Source: Gemmatimonadaceae bacterium (lineage in GTDB: Bacteria > Gemmatimonadota > Gemmatimonadetes > Gemmatimonadales > Gemmatimonadaceae). Taken from it: DNA of 64,000 bases. Shown here piece after piece: positions 19,635 to 28,749 of this stretch. The position numbers were made by a program, and so were the translations under genes. The notes beneath the pieces are model-generated. The model saw only the letters and a list, made by a program, of their open reading frames with translations. It ran no database searches and had not been told where the DNA came from. Where the stretch lies: positions 434,001-498,000 of the forward strand of contig JADZDM010000005.1 of assembly GCA_020851035.1 (NCBI GenBank), in the 5' to 3' direction. Numbering within the stretch: the stretch's first letter is position 1; each line of letters begins with the position of its first letter.

Positions 19635-20939
19635 ATGCCCCCCACCGACCCCATCGCCCGCCGCCGCTTCCTGGCCTTCCTCGCCGCGAGCCCGCTCTTC
19701 GTCGCCGACGCCCGGGACCGGCTCGCCCGCGCCGCCGGCGGCGCGGCACCCGGCAGCAACGCCATGGGCTTCGCGACCCGCCTGCTCGACGAGACGGCGG
19801 TGGCCGACGTGGTGCCCCTCATCCGCTCCGCCGCCGAGGCCCTCGACGTCTTCGACTTCGAGCCGGTCGCGAAATCGCGCATCCCCATCGCGCATTGGGG
19901 CTACATGGCCGGCGGCGTGGACGACGACGCCACCATCCAGGCCAACCGCGACGGTTTCGCGAAGTGGGCGCTGCGCCCGAGGCGCCTGGTGGATTCCAGC
20001 CACGTGGACGCATCGGTCTCGCTCCTCGGTGCCGCCTTCCCCTCGCCCATCGTCATCAACCCGGTGGGCTACCAGCGCGGCTTCCACCCCGAGGGCGAGC
20101 TGGCCGTGGCGCGCGCGGCGAAGGCGACGAACCACCTGCAGGTGCTTTCCACCGTCAGTACCACCTCCATCGCCGACGTGGTCGCCGCCCGCGGCGCGCC
20201 AGTCTGGTACCAGCTCTACAACAACTTCGGCGACTGGGCCCGCACGAAGCAGATGCTGCAGCGCGCCGAGCGGGAGGGCGCGTCGGCGGTGGTGTTCACG
20301 GTGGACCTGCTCGCCGGCAGCAATCGCGAAACGATGATCCGGTCCGCACGACGGGACCCGCGGAACTGCCTCACCTGCCACAAGGGCGGGCCACCGGTGC
20401 CGGGGCTCAATGGCCAGGTCGCGGCCTCCGGCCAGCCGCGCGTGCCGATGCTCAACGGTTATCCCGCAGTGCCACGCGAGCCGGAAGTCGGCACGCCGAC
20501 CTGGGACTGGGTGAAGCGGCTGCAGGACACCACATCACTCCCGGTGTTGCTCAAGGGCATCGTCACGAAGGAAGACGCGGAGCTGGCGGTCGCGCAGGGC
20601 ATCCGCGGCCTGTTCTGCTCCAACCATGGCGGTCGCGCGGAGAACTCGCATCGCGCCACCGTCGCCTCGCTGCCCGAGGTGCTGGAGGGCACGCAGGGGA
20701 AGATCCCGGTCATCCTCGACGGCGGCATACGCCGCGGCACCGATGCCTTCACCGCGCTCGCACTCGGTGCGACGGCGGTGGGCATCGGCCGGCCCTACAT
20801 CTGGGGGCTGGGCGCGTTCGGGCAGGAAGGCGTTGAAATGGTGCTGACGCTCCTGCGCAAGGAGACGGAGCTGGTGATGGCGCAGTGCGGCGCGCCGACG
20901 ATCGCGAAGATCACGCGGGCGCACGTGGTGGAGCGGTAG
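19635..20939 (+). CDS. Tat-exported FMN-dependent alpha-hydroxy-acid oxidase/dehydrogenase
   Basis: A 434-residue protein. ATG 19635 starts a twin-arginine signal (ARRRFLAFLAASPLF, about 8-22), so it should be exported folded with FMN. The barrel carries family signatures: WGYMAGGVDDD near 88-98, TVDLLAGSNRE near 222, the substrate Lys in LLKGIVTKED, and the catalytic histidine His331 in CSNHGGRAEN followed by DGGIRRGTD. This family (lactate oxidase, glycolate oxidase, lactate 2-monooxygenase) transfers a hydride from 2-hydroxy acids to FMN. The usual SNHGGRQ reads SNHGGRA here. An unusual insert around 250-290 (CLTCHKGG.. Pro-rich) resembles a short cysteine-containing loop. No cytochrome partner is adjacent. 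Confidence 0.87.
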   Translation: MPPTDPIARRRFLAFLAASPLFVADARDRLARAAGGAAPGSNAMGFATRLLDETAVADVVPLIRSAAEALDVFDFEPVAKSRIPIAHWGYMAGGVDDDATIQANRDGFAKWALRPRRLVDSSHVDASVSLLGAAFPSPIVINPVGYQRGFHPEGELAVARAAKATNHLQVLSTVSTTSIADVVAARGAPVWYQLYNNFGDWARTKQMLQRAEREGASAVVFTVDLLAGSNRETMIRSARRDPRNCLTCHKGGPPVPGLNGQVAASGQPRVPMLNGYPAVPREPEVGTPTWDWVKRLQDTTSLPVLLKGIVTKEDAELAVAQGIRGLFCSNHGGRAENSHRATVASLPEVLEGTQGKIPVILDGGIRRGTDAFTALALGATAVGIGRPYIWGLGAFGQEGVEMVLTLLRKETELVMAQCGAPTIAKITRAHVVER

Positions 20940-20987
20940 CATTCCTGCAGGGCACATCGCGACGCGTCCCACCGCCGACCCACGCGC

Positions 20988-21824
20988 ATGTATCGACTCT
21001 CCCGTCCTGCCTCCGCGCTCGATCCCTTCATCGAGCACTACTGGCACGTGCACGCCACGCCGCACGAGCCGTTCACCCTGTCGGTGGACGTGTTCGTGGA
21101 CCTCCGCGCGGACGTGATCTTCAACCACGGCGTGGCCTACACGCGCGCAGTCGCCGGCGCGCCGGCCCGTGCGCGCACGCGTTCCAACCTCGACGCGCAA
21201 CGCCTGACCCCGATCCGCATCGTGCAGCGTGGTGCCGTGCGCGTCTGCGGCGTCCGGTTCCGCGTGGCGGGCCTGATGCCGTTCTGCAACCGGTCCGTCG
21301 ACGCGTTCACCGATCGTGTCGTCGGCATCGCGGAAGCCTTCGGCGAGGATGGCGTCCGACTGGACAAGGCACTGCGTGATGCGGCCGGCGATGCGCCTGA
21401 ACAGGCGGCACTGCTCGACGCGTTCCTGCTCGCGCGGATGCGGGTGCGACCCGAGCATGCCCCGATGCGACGGCTGCTCGACCTGATCGACGGCACACAT
21501 GGCGGCGTCCGCATCGAGGCGCTGGGACGACGCGTCGGCATGTCACAGCGCAGCGTCGAACGGCTCTTCCGACGCTGCCTTGGCGTCGGTCCGAAGACGT
21601 ACGCACAGGTGGTGCGATTCCAGCGCTGTCTCACCCGGCTCATGCACGAGCCTGCCGTGACACTGTCACAGGTCGCCACCGAGGCCGGCTATCACGACCA
21701 GTCGCACCTCGTGCGTGCCTACAAGCGCTTCGCGGGCGTTGCCCCGGTGCGGCACGCTGGATACTTCCCACCCGGGGCGCCACGGGACTTCAGTCCCAAC
21801 CTTGTCGAATTTGTACAAGCCTGA
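20988..21824 (+). CDS. AraC-family transcriptional regulator
   Basis: A 278-residue regulator. The C-terminal third has the double helix-turn-helix of the AraC family: GVRIEALGRRVGMSQRSVERLFRRCLG (about 175-200) and TLSQVATEAGYHDQSHLVRAYKRFAG. The N-terminal region (RPASALDPFIEHYWHV, then RVCGVRFRVAGLMPF) is of the DUF6597-like sensor type. It begins 48 bp after the oxidase gene in the same direction and could be co-transcribed with it, but a regulatory link is unproven. Effector unknown. Confidence 0.9.
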   Translation: MYRLSRPASALDPFIEHYWHVHATPHEPFTLSVDVFVDLRADVIFNHGVAYTRAVAGAPARARTRSNLDAQRLTPIRIVQRGAVRVCGVRFRVAGLMPFCNRSVDAFTDRVVGIAEAFGEDGVRLDKALRDAAGDAPEQAALLDAFLLARMRVRPEHAPMRRLLDLIDGTHGGVRIEALGRRVGMSQRSVERLFRRCLGVGPKTYAQVVRFQRCLTRLMHEPAVTLSQVATEAGYHDQSHLVRAYKRFAGVAPVRHAGYFPPGAPRDFSPNLVEFVQA

Positions 21825-21900
21825 CCGGTGACGCGGGCGCAGCTTGGCTGCCGAGATGCCCGCCAGCACCGAACGTCACCGAGTCACAGGAGCCAGCCCG

Positions 21901-22308
21901 ATGACACACGCCGTCGGCACGAAGGCCAAACCGCGAGTGCTCAAGACGCCGCCCGGCACCGCCGAGTACACGATGCACCTGGACACCGTCGGTGACCGTG
22001 CGCTCCTGATCTGCACCGTGGGCAAGACGGTGCTGCACTACGATCCCCGCTGCCTCGACGACCTGCACGCCATGCTGAAGGCCCACGGAGACTGGATGGA
22101 ACTCGGAGCGGCCGACGAGCAGAAGCCGGCGAAGGAGGGAACCGTCGAGGCGTGGGGACGCTCGCCGGACAACCCGGTCGGCGGCTGGTACGGCCTGAAG
22201 AAGGGCCTGCGCGGGCGCTTCGGCATGTACATCCCGCCGCTGATGGAAGCGCTCGGCCTCGCCGAGCTCACGCACGAGGCCAGGGGCAACCGGATGCGGG
22301 CGCGCTGA
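21901..22308 (+). CDS. Conserved protein of unknown function (DUF6855-like, from memory)
   Basis: A 135-residue cytoplasmic protein. ATG 21901 is chosen because AGGAG lies about 8 bp upstream and the protein then starts MTHAVGTKAKPRVLKTPPGT; a start at 21844 would add 19 unconvincing residues. Highly patterned segments (HAMLKAHGDWMELGAADEQ, GTVEAWGRSPDNPVGGWYG, KKGLRGRFGMYIPPLMEALG) suggest a well conserved small family. It follows the AraC gene by 76 bp. A 9-bp inverted repeat (cgcgctgac at 22301-22309, gtcagcgcg at 22338-22346) overlaps its stop and the stop of the convergent formamidase-like gene and may act as a weak terminator. Biochemical role unknown. Confidence 0.72.
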   Translation: MTHAVGTKAKPRVLKTPPGTAEYTMHLDTVGDRALLICTVGKTVLHYDPRCLDDLHAMLKAHGDWMELGAADEQKPAKEGTVEAWGRSPDNPVGGWYGLKKGLRGRFGMYIPPLMEALGLAELTHEARGNRMRAR

Positions 22309-22338
22309 CGGGCGCGGCGCCGGTCAGCGGGGCGCGGG

Positions 22339-23694
22339 TCAGCGCGGCGCGACGAGCGTCGCCAGGGCGTCGCGTCGGATCGTCGCCACCACGCTGACCT
22401 GCGTCCCGACCATGTCGGCCACATCGTACCGCATCGCCGTGCCAAGCACCGACGCCACTTCGGCGGCATTCAGCCGGTAGTCGCTCATCAGCCAGCGCGT
22501 CAGGTCCGAGGTCGCCAGCTTCAGCGCCTCCTGCAGGTCACCGGCAATCCCGATCGCCATCAACTGGTCCGGCGACTCCGCGCGCGGTCCACCGATCGAC
22601 GTCCCGCGCACCAGCGCCACGCTGAACGAGACGTCCATCGACGTCTCGAGCGCGTCGCCGGTGAGTTCTCCGTCACCCTGCGCCGCATGGCCGTCACCGA
22701 TGAACACCAGCGCGCCCGGCACGTTGGCGGTGAGGTAGACGGTCGTGCCTTCGCGCAGCGCGTTGTAGTCCATGTTGCCGCCGAACACGCCGCTGTCCTG
22801 CGTGCGGATGGCCTGCCCACGCGCCGGCGCCACGGCGAGGCAGCCGACCTGCGGGCGGAGCGGCACCTCGTAGTTCGCGAGCGCCGGGGTGGGTGACGAC
22901 AGTCGCGCCACGCCGCGCGTGCGGTCGAGGGTCCAGCGGCCGCTGAACTGCTCCACCCGCGACAGGCTGCGGGCCAGGTCGGTGGTGATCGCCGCATCCA
23001 CGATGCCGGTGCCGGCGTTCGCGAAATCGCGGTTGAGCCGCACGCGGTGCAAGTGGATCGCGATCACGTCACCCGGCATCGCACCCTCGACGAAGAACGG
23101 TCCCGTCTGCGGGTTGCCACCAGCCCAGCGCTGGACGCCGTTCCAGTCCACGCCGCCGGCGTCGATCGTGCGGGTGTGCACGGTGTCACCGGGGAAGATG
23201 TGCAGCGCCGGTGCGGCTGCCGGCGAGAAGGTGCGATGGAACACGGTGGGTTCGAACGTCACGGCGCGCGGTGGGCCCGCGCGTTTCGCCTCGGGGATCG
23301 CCACCCAGCGGGCGGTGTCAGCGAAGCTGGTGCTGCCGCGTGACCGTCCGAGTGCGAGGCCGGTGAGTCGGCCGTTGCGCACCTGCGCCCGAAAACGTGC
23401 GCGGATGGTGGTGGAGTCCCAGAACTGCACCAGGTCGATCGAGTCGCGGCGCATGACGCCGCGCAGCGCGTTCGTCGCCCGCGGTCCCATGTCACCGTGC
23501 ACGCTGTCGCCAGCCACCCGGAGCGTCCACGAGGTCCACATGGTGTCGCCGAGCGACACGATGCCGACGAGGTACTGGCCGCTGGCGATGGAAGCGGTGG
23601 GGCGGGGCTGGGCGCCGAGCGGCGCGGTCAGCGCCAGGCCTGCCGCGAGCAGGGTGCCTGCCGTGGCGCGGGAGTGGGTCCGCGAGTGTGGCAT
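22339..23694 (-). CDS. Exported acetamidase/formamidase-family protein
   Basis: A 451-residue protein with a Sec signal peptide (ATG 23694, cleavage near LGAQ). The amidase part begins near residue 150: FSPAAAPALHIFPGDTVHTRTIDAGG is the family's HxxxxPGDxVxxxTxD region. It continues with NPQTGPFFVEGAMPGDVIAIHLHRVRLN, VGCLAVAP, GGNMDYNALREGTTVYLTANVPGALVFIGDGHAAQGDGE, which is the metal/active-site region of the FmdA_AmdA family. These enzymes release ammonia from formamide or short amides. Residues about 30-145 are an extra N-terminal beta-rich domain not found in the cytosolic enzymes. Export plus that domain suggests a periplasmic amidase with another substrate (inference). Confidence 0.85.
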   Translation of the reverse strand: MPHSRTHSRATAGTLLAAGLALTAPLGAQPRPTASIASGQYLVGIVSLGDTMWTSWTLRVAGDSVHGDMGPRATNALRGVMRRDSIDLVQFWDSTTIRARFRAQVRNGRLTGLALGRSRGSTSFADTARWVAIPEAKRAGPPRAVTFEPTVFHRTFSPAAAPALHIFPGDTVHTRTIDAGGVDWNGVQRWAGGNPQTGPFFVEGAMPGDVIAIHLHRVRLNRDFANAGTGIVDAAITTDLARSLSRVEQFSGRWTLDRTRGVARLSSPTPALANYEVPLRPQVGCLAVAPARGQAIRTQDSGVFGGNMDYNALREGTTVYLTANVPGALVFIGDGHAAQGDGELTGDALETSMDVSFSVALVRGTSIGGPRAESPDQLMAIGIAGDLQEALKLATSDLTRWLMSDYRLNAAEVASVLGTAMRYDVADMVGTQVSVVATIRRDALATLVAPR

Positions 23695-23744
23695 CGGGAC
23701 GGGTTGCGTGGGGAGGCGAGAACGGGCGTGATGCCCACTACGAC

Positions 23745-23759
23745 CCGGGCATTGCCCGG
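23745..23759. promoter_or_regulatory. 15-bp perfect palindrome in divergent promoter region
   Basis: The sequence ccgggca-t-tgcccgg is a perfect inverted repeat (7-bp arms, 1-bp centre) in the 200-bp gap between the leftward formamidase-like gene and the rightward threonine-aldolase-like gene. Its place suggests an operator for a dimeric regulator of one or both genes; the regulator is unknown. No clear -35/-10 pair is visible around it. Confidence 0.35.
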
Positions 23760-23894
23760 TTTCGGAGGCGGATGGACCGCCGCGCGCATTGACAGTGCCA
23801 CGGCGCGACGACCACACTGCCCCGTCGCGACGCTCCTGGCCCGCCGGTGCCGTCTCGGCCCGACCCCTTCGTCCTGCCCACCCCGGAGCCGCGC

Positions 23895-25058
23895 GTGCCC
23901 ACCTCCAACGATCGACGCACCTTCCTGAAGGCCAGCGCCGCACTCGCATCGCTGAGCCTGATCCCGGACCGCGTCGCCGATGCCGCCCGCGAGCCCGCGG
24001 CGGACCGGGCGGTCAACATGTCGCATGACGGCCTGGTGCTGCCCCCGCTCGACTATGCGGCGCTCCTCCAGCGAATCACGTCCGGCGGGACGACGACCGA
24101 GGACTACTACTCGCAGGGGGGGGTCGTCACCGAGCTGGAAACCGCATGCGCGCGGCTCCTCGGCAAGGAGGCCGCGGTGTTCATGCCGACCGGCACGCTC
24201 GCGAACCAAATCGCGATCCGCGCGCTGGCTGGAGCCGACCGGCGCGTCATCGTCCAGCACGAAAGCCACCTCTTCAACGACACCGGTGACTGTGCGCAGA
24301 CGCTCAGCCAGCTCACGCTGATGCCGCTGGCGCGCGGACGTGCGACCTTCACGCGCGAGGAGGTCGAGGAGGTGATCGGCCGCACGGCCTCGGGACGCGT
24401 GGCAACCCGGGTGGGCGCGATCTCCATCGAGACCCCGGTGCGCCGCAGGGCCGGGGAGCAGTTCACCACCGCGACCCTGCGCGAGGTCACGGCGTATGCG
24501 CGGCAGGAGGGCATCCGCCTGCACCTCGATGGTGCGCGCATGCTGCTCGCCTCGGCCTACTCCGGCATCGCACCGTCCGAGTACGCGGCCATGTTCGACA
24601 CCGTCTACATCTCGCTCTGGAAGGGGTTGAATGCCGCATCCGGCGCGATCCTCGCCGGCCCGAAGTCGCTGCTCGACGGCATGTTCCACGTGCGGCGCAT
24701 GTTCGGTGGCGGGCTGCCGCAGGCGTGGCCGTTCGCGGCCGTCGCGCTGCACTACCTGCCCGGCTTCGTGGACCGCTTCCGGACTGCGGTGGCGGTCTCC
24801 GAGGTCTTCATCAGCGAACTGCACTCGCGGGGGGGCGTCACGGCCCAGCGCATTCCCGGCGGCACCAACATCTTCCGCATCCCGGCCGCCGGCGTCGACA
24901 CCCTGCGGATGCGCGCGACGCTCGCCGCACGCGGCATCGACATCGCGGCACCGGTCGCGGGCGCCGCGACCGTCACCCTGCAGGTGAACGAATCGTGGAC
25001 GCGGCGCACCGGGGCGGAGCTGGCGACGGAGTTCCTCCGGGCGATGGCGAAGGTGTAG
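23895..25058 (+). CDS. Threonine aldolase-family PLP enzyme with Tat signal
   Basis: A 387-residue protein when started at GTG 23895, which has GGAG about 6 bp upstream and places a twin-arginine motif (NDRRTFLKAS) at residues 5-14. An ATG at 23847 would add 16 residues. The fold is the beta-eliminating lyase/threonine aldolase type: VFMPTGTLANQIAI near 97, HESHLF near 122, the PLP-ring Asp in LHLDGARM (about 212) and the Schiff-base Lys243 in ISLWKGLNAA. Low-specificity threonine aldolases cleave threonine to glycine and acetaldehyde. They are normally cytoplasmic; a Tat signal on one is unusual and implies periplasmic action on an amino acid or modified amino acid. Confidence 0.85.
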   Translation: MPTSNDRRTFLKASAALASLSLIPDRVADAAREPAADRAVNMSHDGLVLPPLDYAALLQRITSGGTTTEDYYSQGGVVTELETACARLLGKEAAVFMPTGTLANQIAIRALAGADRRVIVQHESHLFNDTGDCAQTLSQLTLMPLARGRATFTREEVEEVIGRTASGRVATRVGAISIETPVRRRAGEQFTTATLREVTAYARQEGIRLHLDGARMLLASAYSGIAPSEYAAMFDTVYISLWKGLNAASGAILAGPKSLLDGMFHVRRMFGGGLPQAWPFAAVALHYLPGFVDRFRTAVAVSEVFISELHSRGGVTAQRIPGGTNIFRIPAAGVDTLRMRATLAARGIDIAAPVAGAATVTLQVNESWTRRTGAELATEFLRAMAKV

Positions 25059-25130
25059 GCGCGACGCGGGGTGCCCGGCGGGCGACACCACGGCGCCGAG
25101 GCCTGCCGTCGTCGCCCGGGATCGCGCGCC

Positions 25131-25958
25131 CTAGGCCCGCGCGAACTCCACCATCGCCGCCGACACCTGCGGCCCGTGTGTCGCCGTCATCCCGTGCGGC
25201 GCATCGTGCAGGAGGACGACCTTGCTCCCCGGGATCGCCGCCGCCGTCAGCTTGCCCGACGCCTCGAACGGCACGATCCGGTCGGCCGAACCGTGCAGCA
25301 CCAGCACGGGGATCGTGATCTTCGCCAGGTCGGCCCGGAAGTCGGTGGTGCCGAAGGCGCGGATGCATTCGTGCGTCCCGATGGGGGACGCGGCGTATGC
25401 GATCCACTTCGCGAACTCGATCGCGTCGGTGGGGAAGTCGGCCATCCCGGGTTCGTGGTTGAAGAACGCGGGGAAGAAGTTCGCCAGGAACGCCACACGG
25501 TCGGCGCGCACACCGGCCATCATCCCCTCGAACACCGACAGGTCGGACCCGCTGGGATTGTCGGGAGTCCTGAGCAGGAACGGCGGCACGGCGCTGATGA
25601 ACATGGCCTTCGCGATCCGGTCGCTGCCGTAGGTGCCAAGGTAGCGCGCCACCTCGCCGCCACCCATCGAGAAGCCGGCCAGGATCACGTCCTTCAGGTC
25701 CAGCGTGCGGATCACGTCATGCAGGTCGTTGGCGAAGGTGTCGTAGTCGTAGCCCGTGGCCGGGCGGTCGGATTCGCCGAACCCGCGGCGGTCGTAGGCG
25801 ATCACCCGGAAGCCGGCGGCGACGAGGGCGATGACCTGGCCTTCCCACATGCGCTGGCTGAGCGGCCATCCATGGATCAGGATCACCGGCTGGCCCGCGC
25901 CGTGATCCTCGAAATAGAGCTGCACCGGGGGCGTCGAGTGCGTGGTGATGTGTGGCAT
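25131..25958 (-). CDS. Alpha/beta hydrolase (non-heme haloperoxidase/esterase-like)
   Basis: A 275-residue cytoplasmic protein; ATG 25958 is supported by GAGGT about 6 bp upstream. It has HGWPLSQRMWEGQ near 29 (oxyanion side), nucleophile Ser97 in AGFSMGGGE, an acid in LVLHGSADRIVPFEAS and the His in LLHDAPHGMTATH. The sequence belongs to the group annotated as non-heme chloroperoxidases, which are really serine esterases/lactonases with perhydrolase side activity. A TATCCT hexamer on the minus strand near 26009-26014 may be the -10 box. Convergent with the preceding PLP enzyme gene; no pathway clue from neighbours. Confidence 0.9.
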   Translation of the reverse strand: MPHITTHSTPPVQLYFEDHGAGQPVILIHGWPLSQRMWEGQVIALVAAGFRVIAYDRRGFGESDRPATGYDYDTFANDLHDVIRTLDLKDVILAGFSMGGGEVARYLGTYGSDRIAKAMFISAVPPFLLRTPDNPSGSDLSVFEGMMAGVRADRVAFLANFFPAFFNHEPGMADFPTDAIEFAKWIAYAASPIGTHECIRAFGTTDFRADLAKITIPVLVLHGSADRIVPFEASGKLTAAAIPGSKVVLLHDAPHGMTATHGPQVSAAMVEFARA

Positions 25959-26252
25959 TGCTGACCTCGTTGAGGATGTGCGGAGCGCAGTGCAACCGAC
26001 ACCCGAAGGATAGGAGTCGCGCCGCGCGGAGCGCACACGGCCGCGGTGGCATTTCGCCGTGGTTCGGTCACGATCCCCTCGCGGCTGCGGTGCGCCACCG
26101 CCACAGGTTGGTGCCGCGCCAGCACCCGACCGGACACGCCGCAGGCGCCCTGTCCGGTTTTTCCCCATCTAACCCTCTCCCGGCCCGGAGGCTATCGTCT
26201 GGATCCGGGTCCCCGTCGGGCCCGTCCCTTCCGACTCCCGCAGGGAGCCCGC

Positions 26253-27365
26253 ATGCGGCAGTCCTGGCTCCGCACGATCCTGTCGAGCGTCTTCATCCTC
26301 TTCATGCTGGCCTCGGCACACCTGCTGATGGTCGTCGTGAACGCGGCTGAAGTGCGCGCGGAATCGCCGCATGCCACGGAAGGCCTGGTGGCGCGGATGT
26401 ACAACGACCGCCCGCTGGCGGAGGAGCTCGAGGGCGCCATCCGGAAGGAGAAGCGCGCCGACAATCGCGCCGTGCTGGCGGCGGCGCTGACCGAGGTGCA
26501 CGCCGGCCGCCCCGTCGCACTGCGCACCCTCCCCGTCACGCCGTTCCTGGTGCAGGCCACGCTCGGCCTCACGCTGCTCGGCCTGGTGCTGATGTGGGTC
26601 ACGTCGCGCCTGACGGGTGACGCGGCGCAGACCATCGTCGGCATCTTCGCCGGCAACCTGCTCTGGACCGGCGGCGTGGAGTACGGCCTGACCATCGCGG
26701 CGCGCACCTTCGGCATTGCGAAGGCGGTGACGGTCGTCAACGGCGACCTGACCGCCGTCTATGGCGAGTACACGCTCCTCAAGTACACGTGGGGCGTGAT
26801 GGCGCTGGTGCTGGGGTACCTGCTCTTCCTGGAGTCGTCGCGCTGCCCGCTGTTCCTGGGCTGGCGCACGCACGTGCCGACGATGCGGGGCGCGATCGCG
26901 ACCGGGCGCATCGACAACTACGGTCCGCGGAGCGCGTTCCAGTATGCGACCACGGTCTGGGGCTTCTACCTGCTGCTGCTCTGGGCGTACGACGAGACGC
27001 TGTTCGGGGTGCATGGCATCTTCACCAACTCGGTGATGGTGCTCTCGCTCGCGGGTGGCGTGTACTGCACCTGGCGACTGCACCAGCAGCGCGGGTGGGG
27101 GCCGGCGATCCGCTACGCCGTGGGTGCGATGATCGTGGTATGGACGCCGATCGAGATCGCCGGCAAGTGGGGGGTGTTCCGCCAGCCGTGGATCCTGCTG
27201 CAGCCGACCAGCCTGGTGGTGTTCTTCGGCGGGCTGGCGCTGGGCACATGGCTGCTGTGGCGTGCGCAGTGGAAGGCCATACCGCGGGGCGCCGCCACCT
27301 CCGCTGCCGGTGTGGGGACCGCGGACGCGGGGGACCTGGACCTGGTGCGCGTGGGCGGACCCTGA
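26253..27365 (+). CDS. Multi-pass membrane protein of unknown function
   Basis: A 370-residue protein. ATG 26253 is preceded by aggga (about 6 bp) and starts an N-terminal hydrophobic anchor (TILSSVFILFMLASAHLLMVVV). After a polar extracytoplasmic region rich in charged residues (about 35-100), there are at least six more hydrophobic segments, including LGLTLLGLVLMWVTSRL, GVMALVLGYLLFLES, TVWGFYLLLLWAY and TSLVVFFGGLALGTWLLW. I do not recognise the family. Conserved-looking features are NLLWTGGVEYGL and ESSRCPLFLGWRTHVP. It stands alone between a divergent hydrolase and PPK2; role unknown. Confidence 0.75.
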   Translation: MRQSWLRTILSSVFILFMLASAHLLMVVVNAAEVRAESPHATEGLVARMYNDRPLAEELEGAIRKEKRADNRAVLAAALTEVHAGRPVALRTLPVTPFLVQATLGLTLLGLVLMWVTSRLTGDAAQTIVGIFAGNLLWTGGVEYGLTIAARTFGIAKAVTVVNGDLTAVYGEYTLLKYTWGVMALVLGYLLFLESSRCPLFLGWRTHVPTMRGAIATGRIDNYGPRSAFQYATTVWGFYLLLLWAYDETLFGVHGIFTNSVMVLSLAGGVYCTWRLHQQRGWGPAIRYAVGAMIVVWTPIEIAGKWGVFRQPWILLQPTSLVVFFGGLALGTWLLWRAQWKAIPRGAATSAAGVGTADAGDLDLVRVGGP

Positions 27366-27522
27366 GCGCCGCCGTGCCGGTGGGCGTGACACGTCGCGAT
27401 GCCGGCGTCGCGCAGGACCGGCCGGTCGCCGCAAAAGCCGACACCGGGTCAGGGGATGCCGCACAACGCCGGCGGTGACGCGGGCGATCATTCAGGATGA
27501 ACACTTTCACGAGTGCAGTGCA

Positions 27523-28692
27523 ATGAGCAGCAGCAACGGCAAGCGCCCGTCGACCCGTCGCGTCGCGACCGGTCGCCCCCCCCGCACGCCCACGCGGCGC
27601 GTGGCCACCGGCGACGTGGACACGGCCACCAGCGCGCCGGTGATCGCGACCCGCGCGGCCAGCCAGCGGACCGAGGCGGCGGTGGCGTCCAAGGCGACCG
27701 CGCTGGCGGACATCATCGAGCGCGGGGCGGCGGGGGACATGCCGGCGCTGATCGACTCGCTCGACGCGATCATGAAGGGCGCCTCGCCCGACGACGTGAT
27801 CGCGCTGCGCGACGCGATCCTGGCGCAGGGCCGGCGCGCGGACCGCACCCGCTCGCAGGATGCGGACGCAGAGCTCTCCGACGAGTGGCGCAGCGGCGGC
27901 TACCCGTACCGGAACCTGATGTCCCGCAAGAACTACGAGCGGCAGAAGTACGGGTTGCAGGTGGAGCTGCTGAAGCTGCAGTCATGGGTGCGCGCCACGG
28001 GGCAGAAGGTGATCATCCTCTTCGAGGGGCGTGACGCGGCGGGGAAGGGTGGCGCGATCAAGCGCTTCATGGAGCACCTCAACCCGCGTGGTGCCCGGGT
28101 GGTGGCCCTCGAGAAGCCGAGCGAGGTGGAACGGGGCCAGTGGTACTTCCAGCGCTACGTGCAGCACCTGCCCACGGCGGGCGAGATCGTGATGATGGAC
28201 CGGTCGTGGTACAACCGGGCCGGCGTGGAGCGGGTGATGGGGTTCTGCCAGCCGGACGAGTACACGGAGTTCATGCGCCAGTGCCCGGAGTTCGAGCGCA
28301 ACCTGGTGCGCAGTGGCGTGCACCTGATCAAGTTCTGGTTCTCGGTGAGCCGTGCCGAGCAGCGGCGGCGCTTCAAGGAGCGCAAGACGCATCCGCTGAA
28401 GCAGTGGAAGCTCTCGCCAGTGGACCTGGCCTCGCTGGACAAGTGGAGCGAGTACACGAAGGCGAAGGAGGCGATGTTCTTCTACACCGACACCGCCGAC
28501 TCGCCATGGACGGTGATCAAGTCCGATTGCAAGAAGCGCGCACGCCTGAACGCGATGCGGTACGTGCTGCACAAGCTGCCGTACTCGAACAAGGCGCTCG
28601 AGGCGATCGGGCCGCTGGACCCGCTGCTGGTGGGCCGGGCGAGCGTGGTGTACGAGCGGGGCGAGCACCACGGGATGGTGCCGCTGCTCTGA
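27523..28692 (+). CDS. ppk2: Polyphosphate kinase 2 (PPK2) family protein
   Basis: A 389-residue protein. The kinase core starts near residue 125. It has Walker A FEGRDAAGKGGAIKRF (about 167-182), Walker B/lid sequence MMDRSWYNRAGVERVMG (about 225-240) and a second conserved block WFSVSRAEQRRRFKERK. This is the class I PPK2 pattern (ADP to ATP or GDP to GTP with polyphosphate). The first 120 residues are a poorly conserved extension containing a repeated RRVATG element and many Ala/Thr, followed by an acidic helical region. No ribosome binding site is obvious before ATG 27523. A strong hairpin follows the gene. Confidence 0.92.
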   Translation: MSSSNGKRPSTRRVATGRPPRTPTRRVATGDVDTATSAPVIATRAASQRTEAAVASKATALADIIERGAAGDMPALIDSLDAIMKGASPDDVIALRDAILAQGRRADRTRSQDADAELSDEWRSGGYPYRNLMSRKNYERQKYGLQVELLKLQSWVRATGQKVIILFEGRDAAGKGGAIKRFMEHLNPRGARVVALEKPSEVERGQWYFQRYVQHLPTAGEIVMMDRSWYNRAGVERVMGFCQPDEYTEFMRQCPEFERNLVRSGVHLIKFWFSVSRAEQRRRFKERKTHPLKQWKLSPVDLASLDKWSEYTKAKEAMFFYTDTADSPWTVIKSDCKKRARLNAMRYVLHKLPYSNKALEAIGPLDPLLVGRASVVYERGEHHGMVPLL

Positions 28693-28702
28693 CTGCGGGG
28701 GC

Positions 28703-28732
28703 GCGGCCGGCGCGTGTGGCAGCGCCGGCCGC
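28703..28732. terminator. Bidirectional terminator-like hairpin
   Basis: A perfect 11-bp inverted repeat, gcggccggcgc at 28703-28713 and gcgccggccgc at 28722-28732, with an 8-nt loop. It lies between the convergent ppk2 and creatininase-family genes. There is no T-tract on either side, which is common in GC-rich genomes. Confidence 0.6.
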
Positions 28733-28749
28733 AGCCACGGCCCGTGCGG

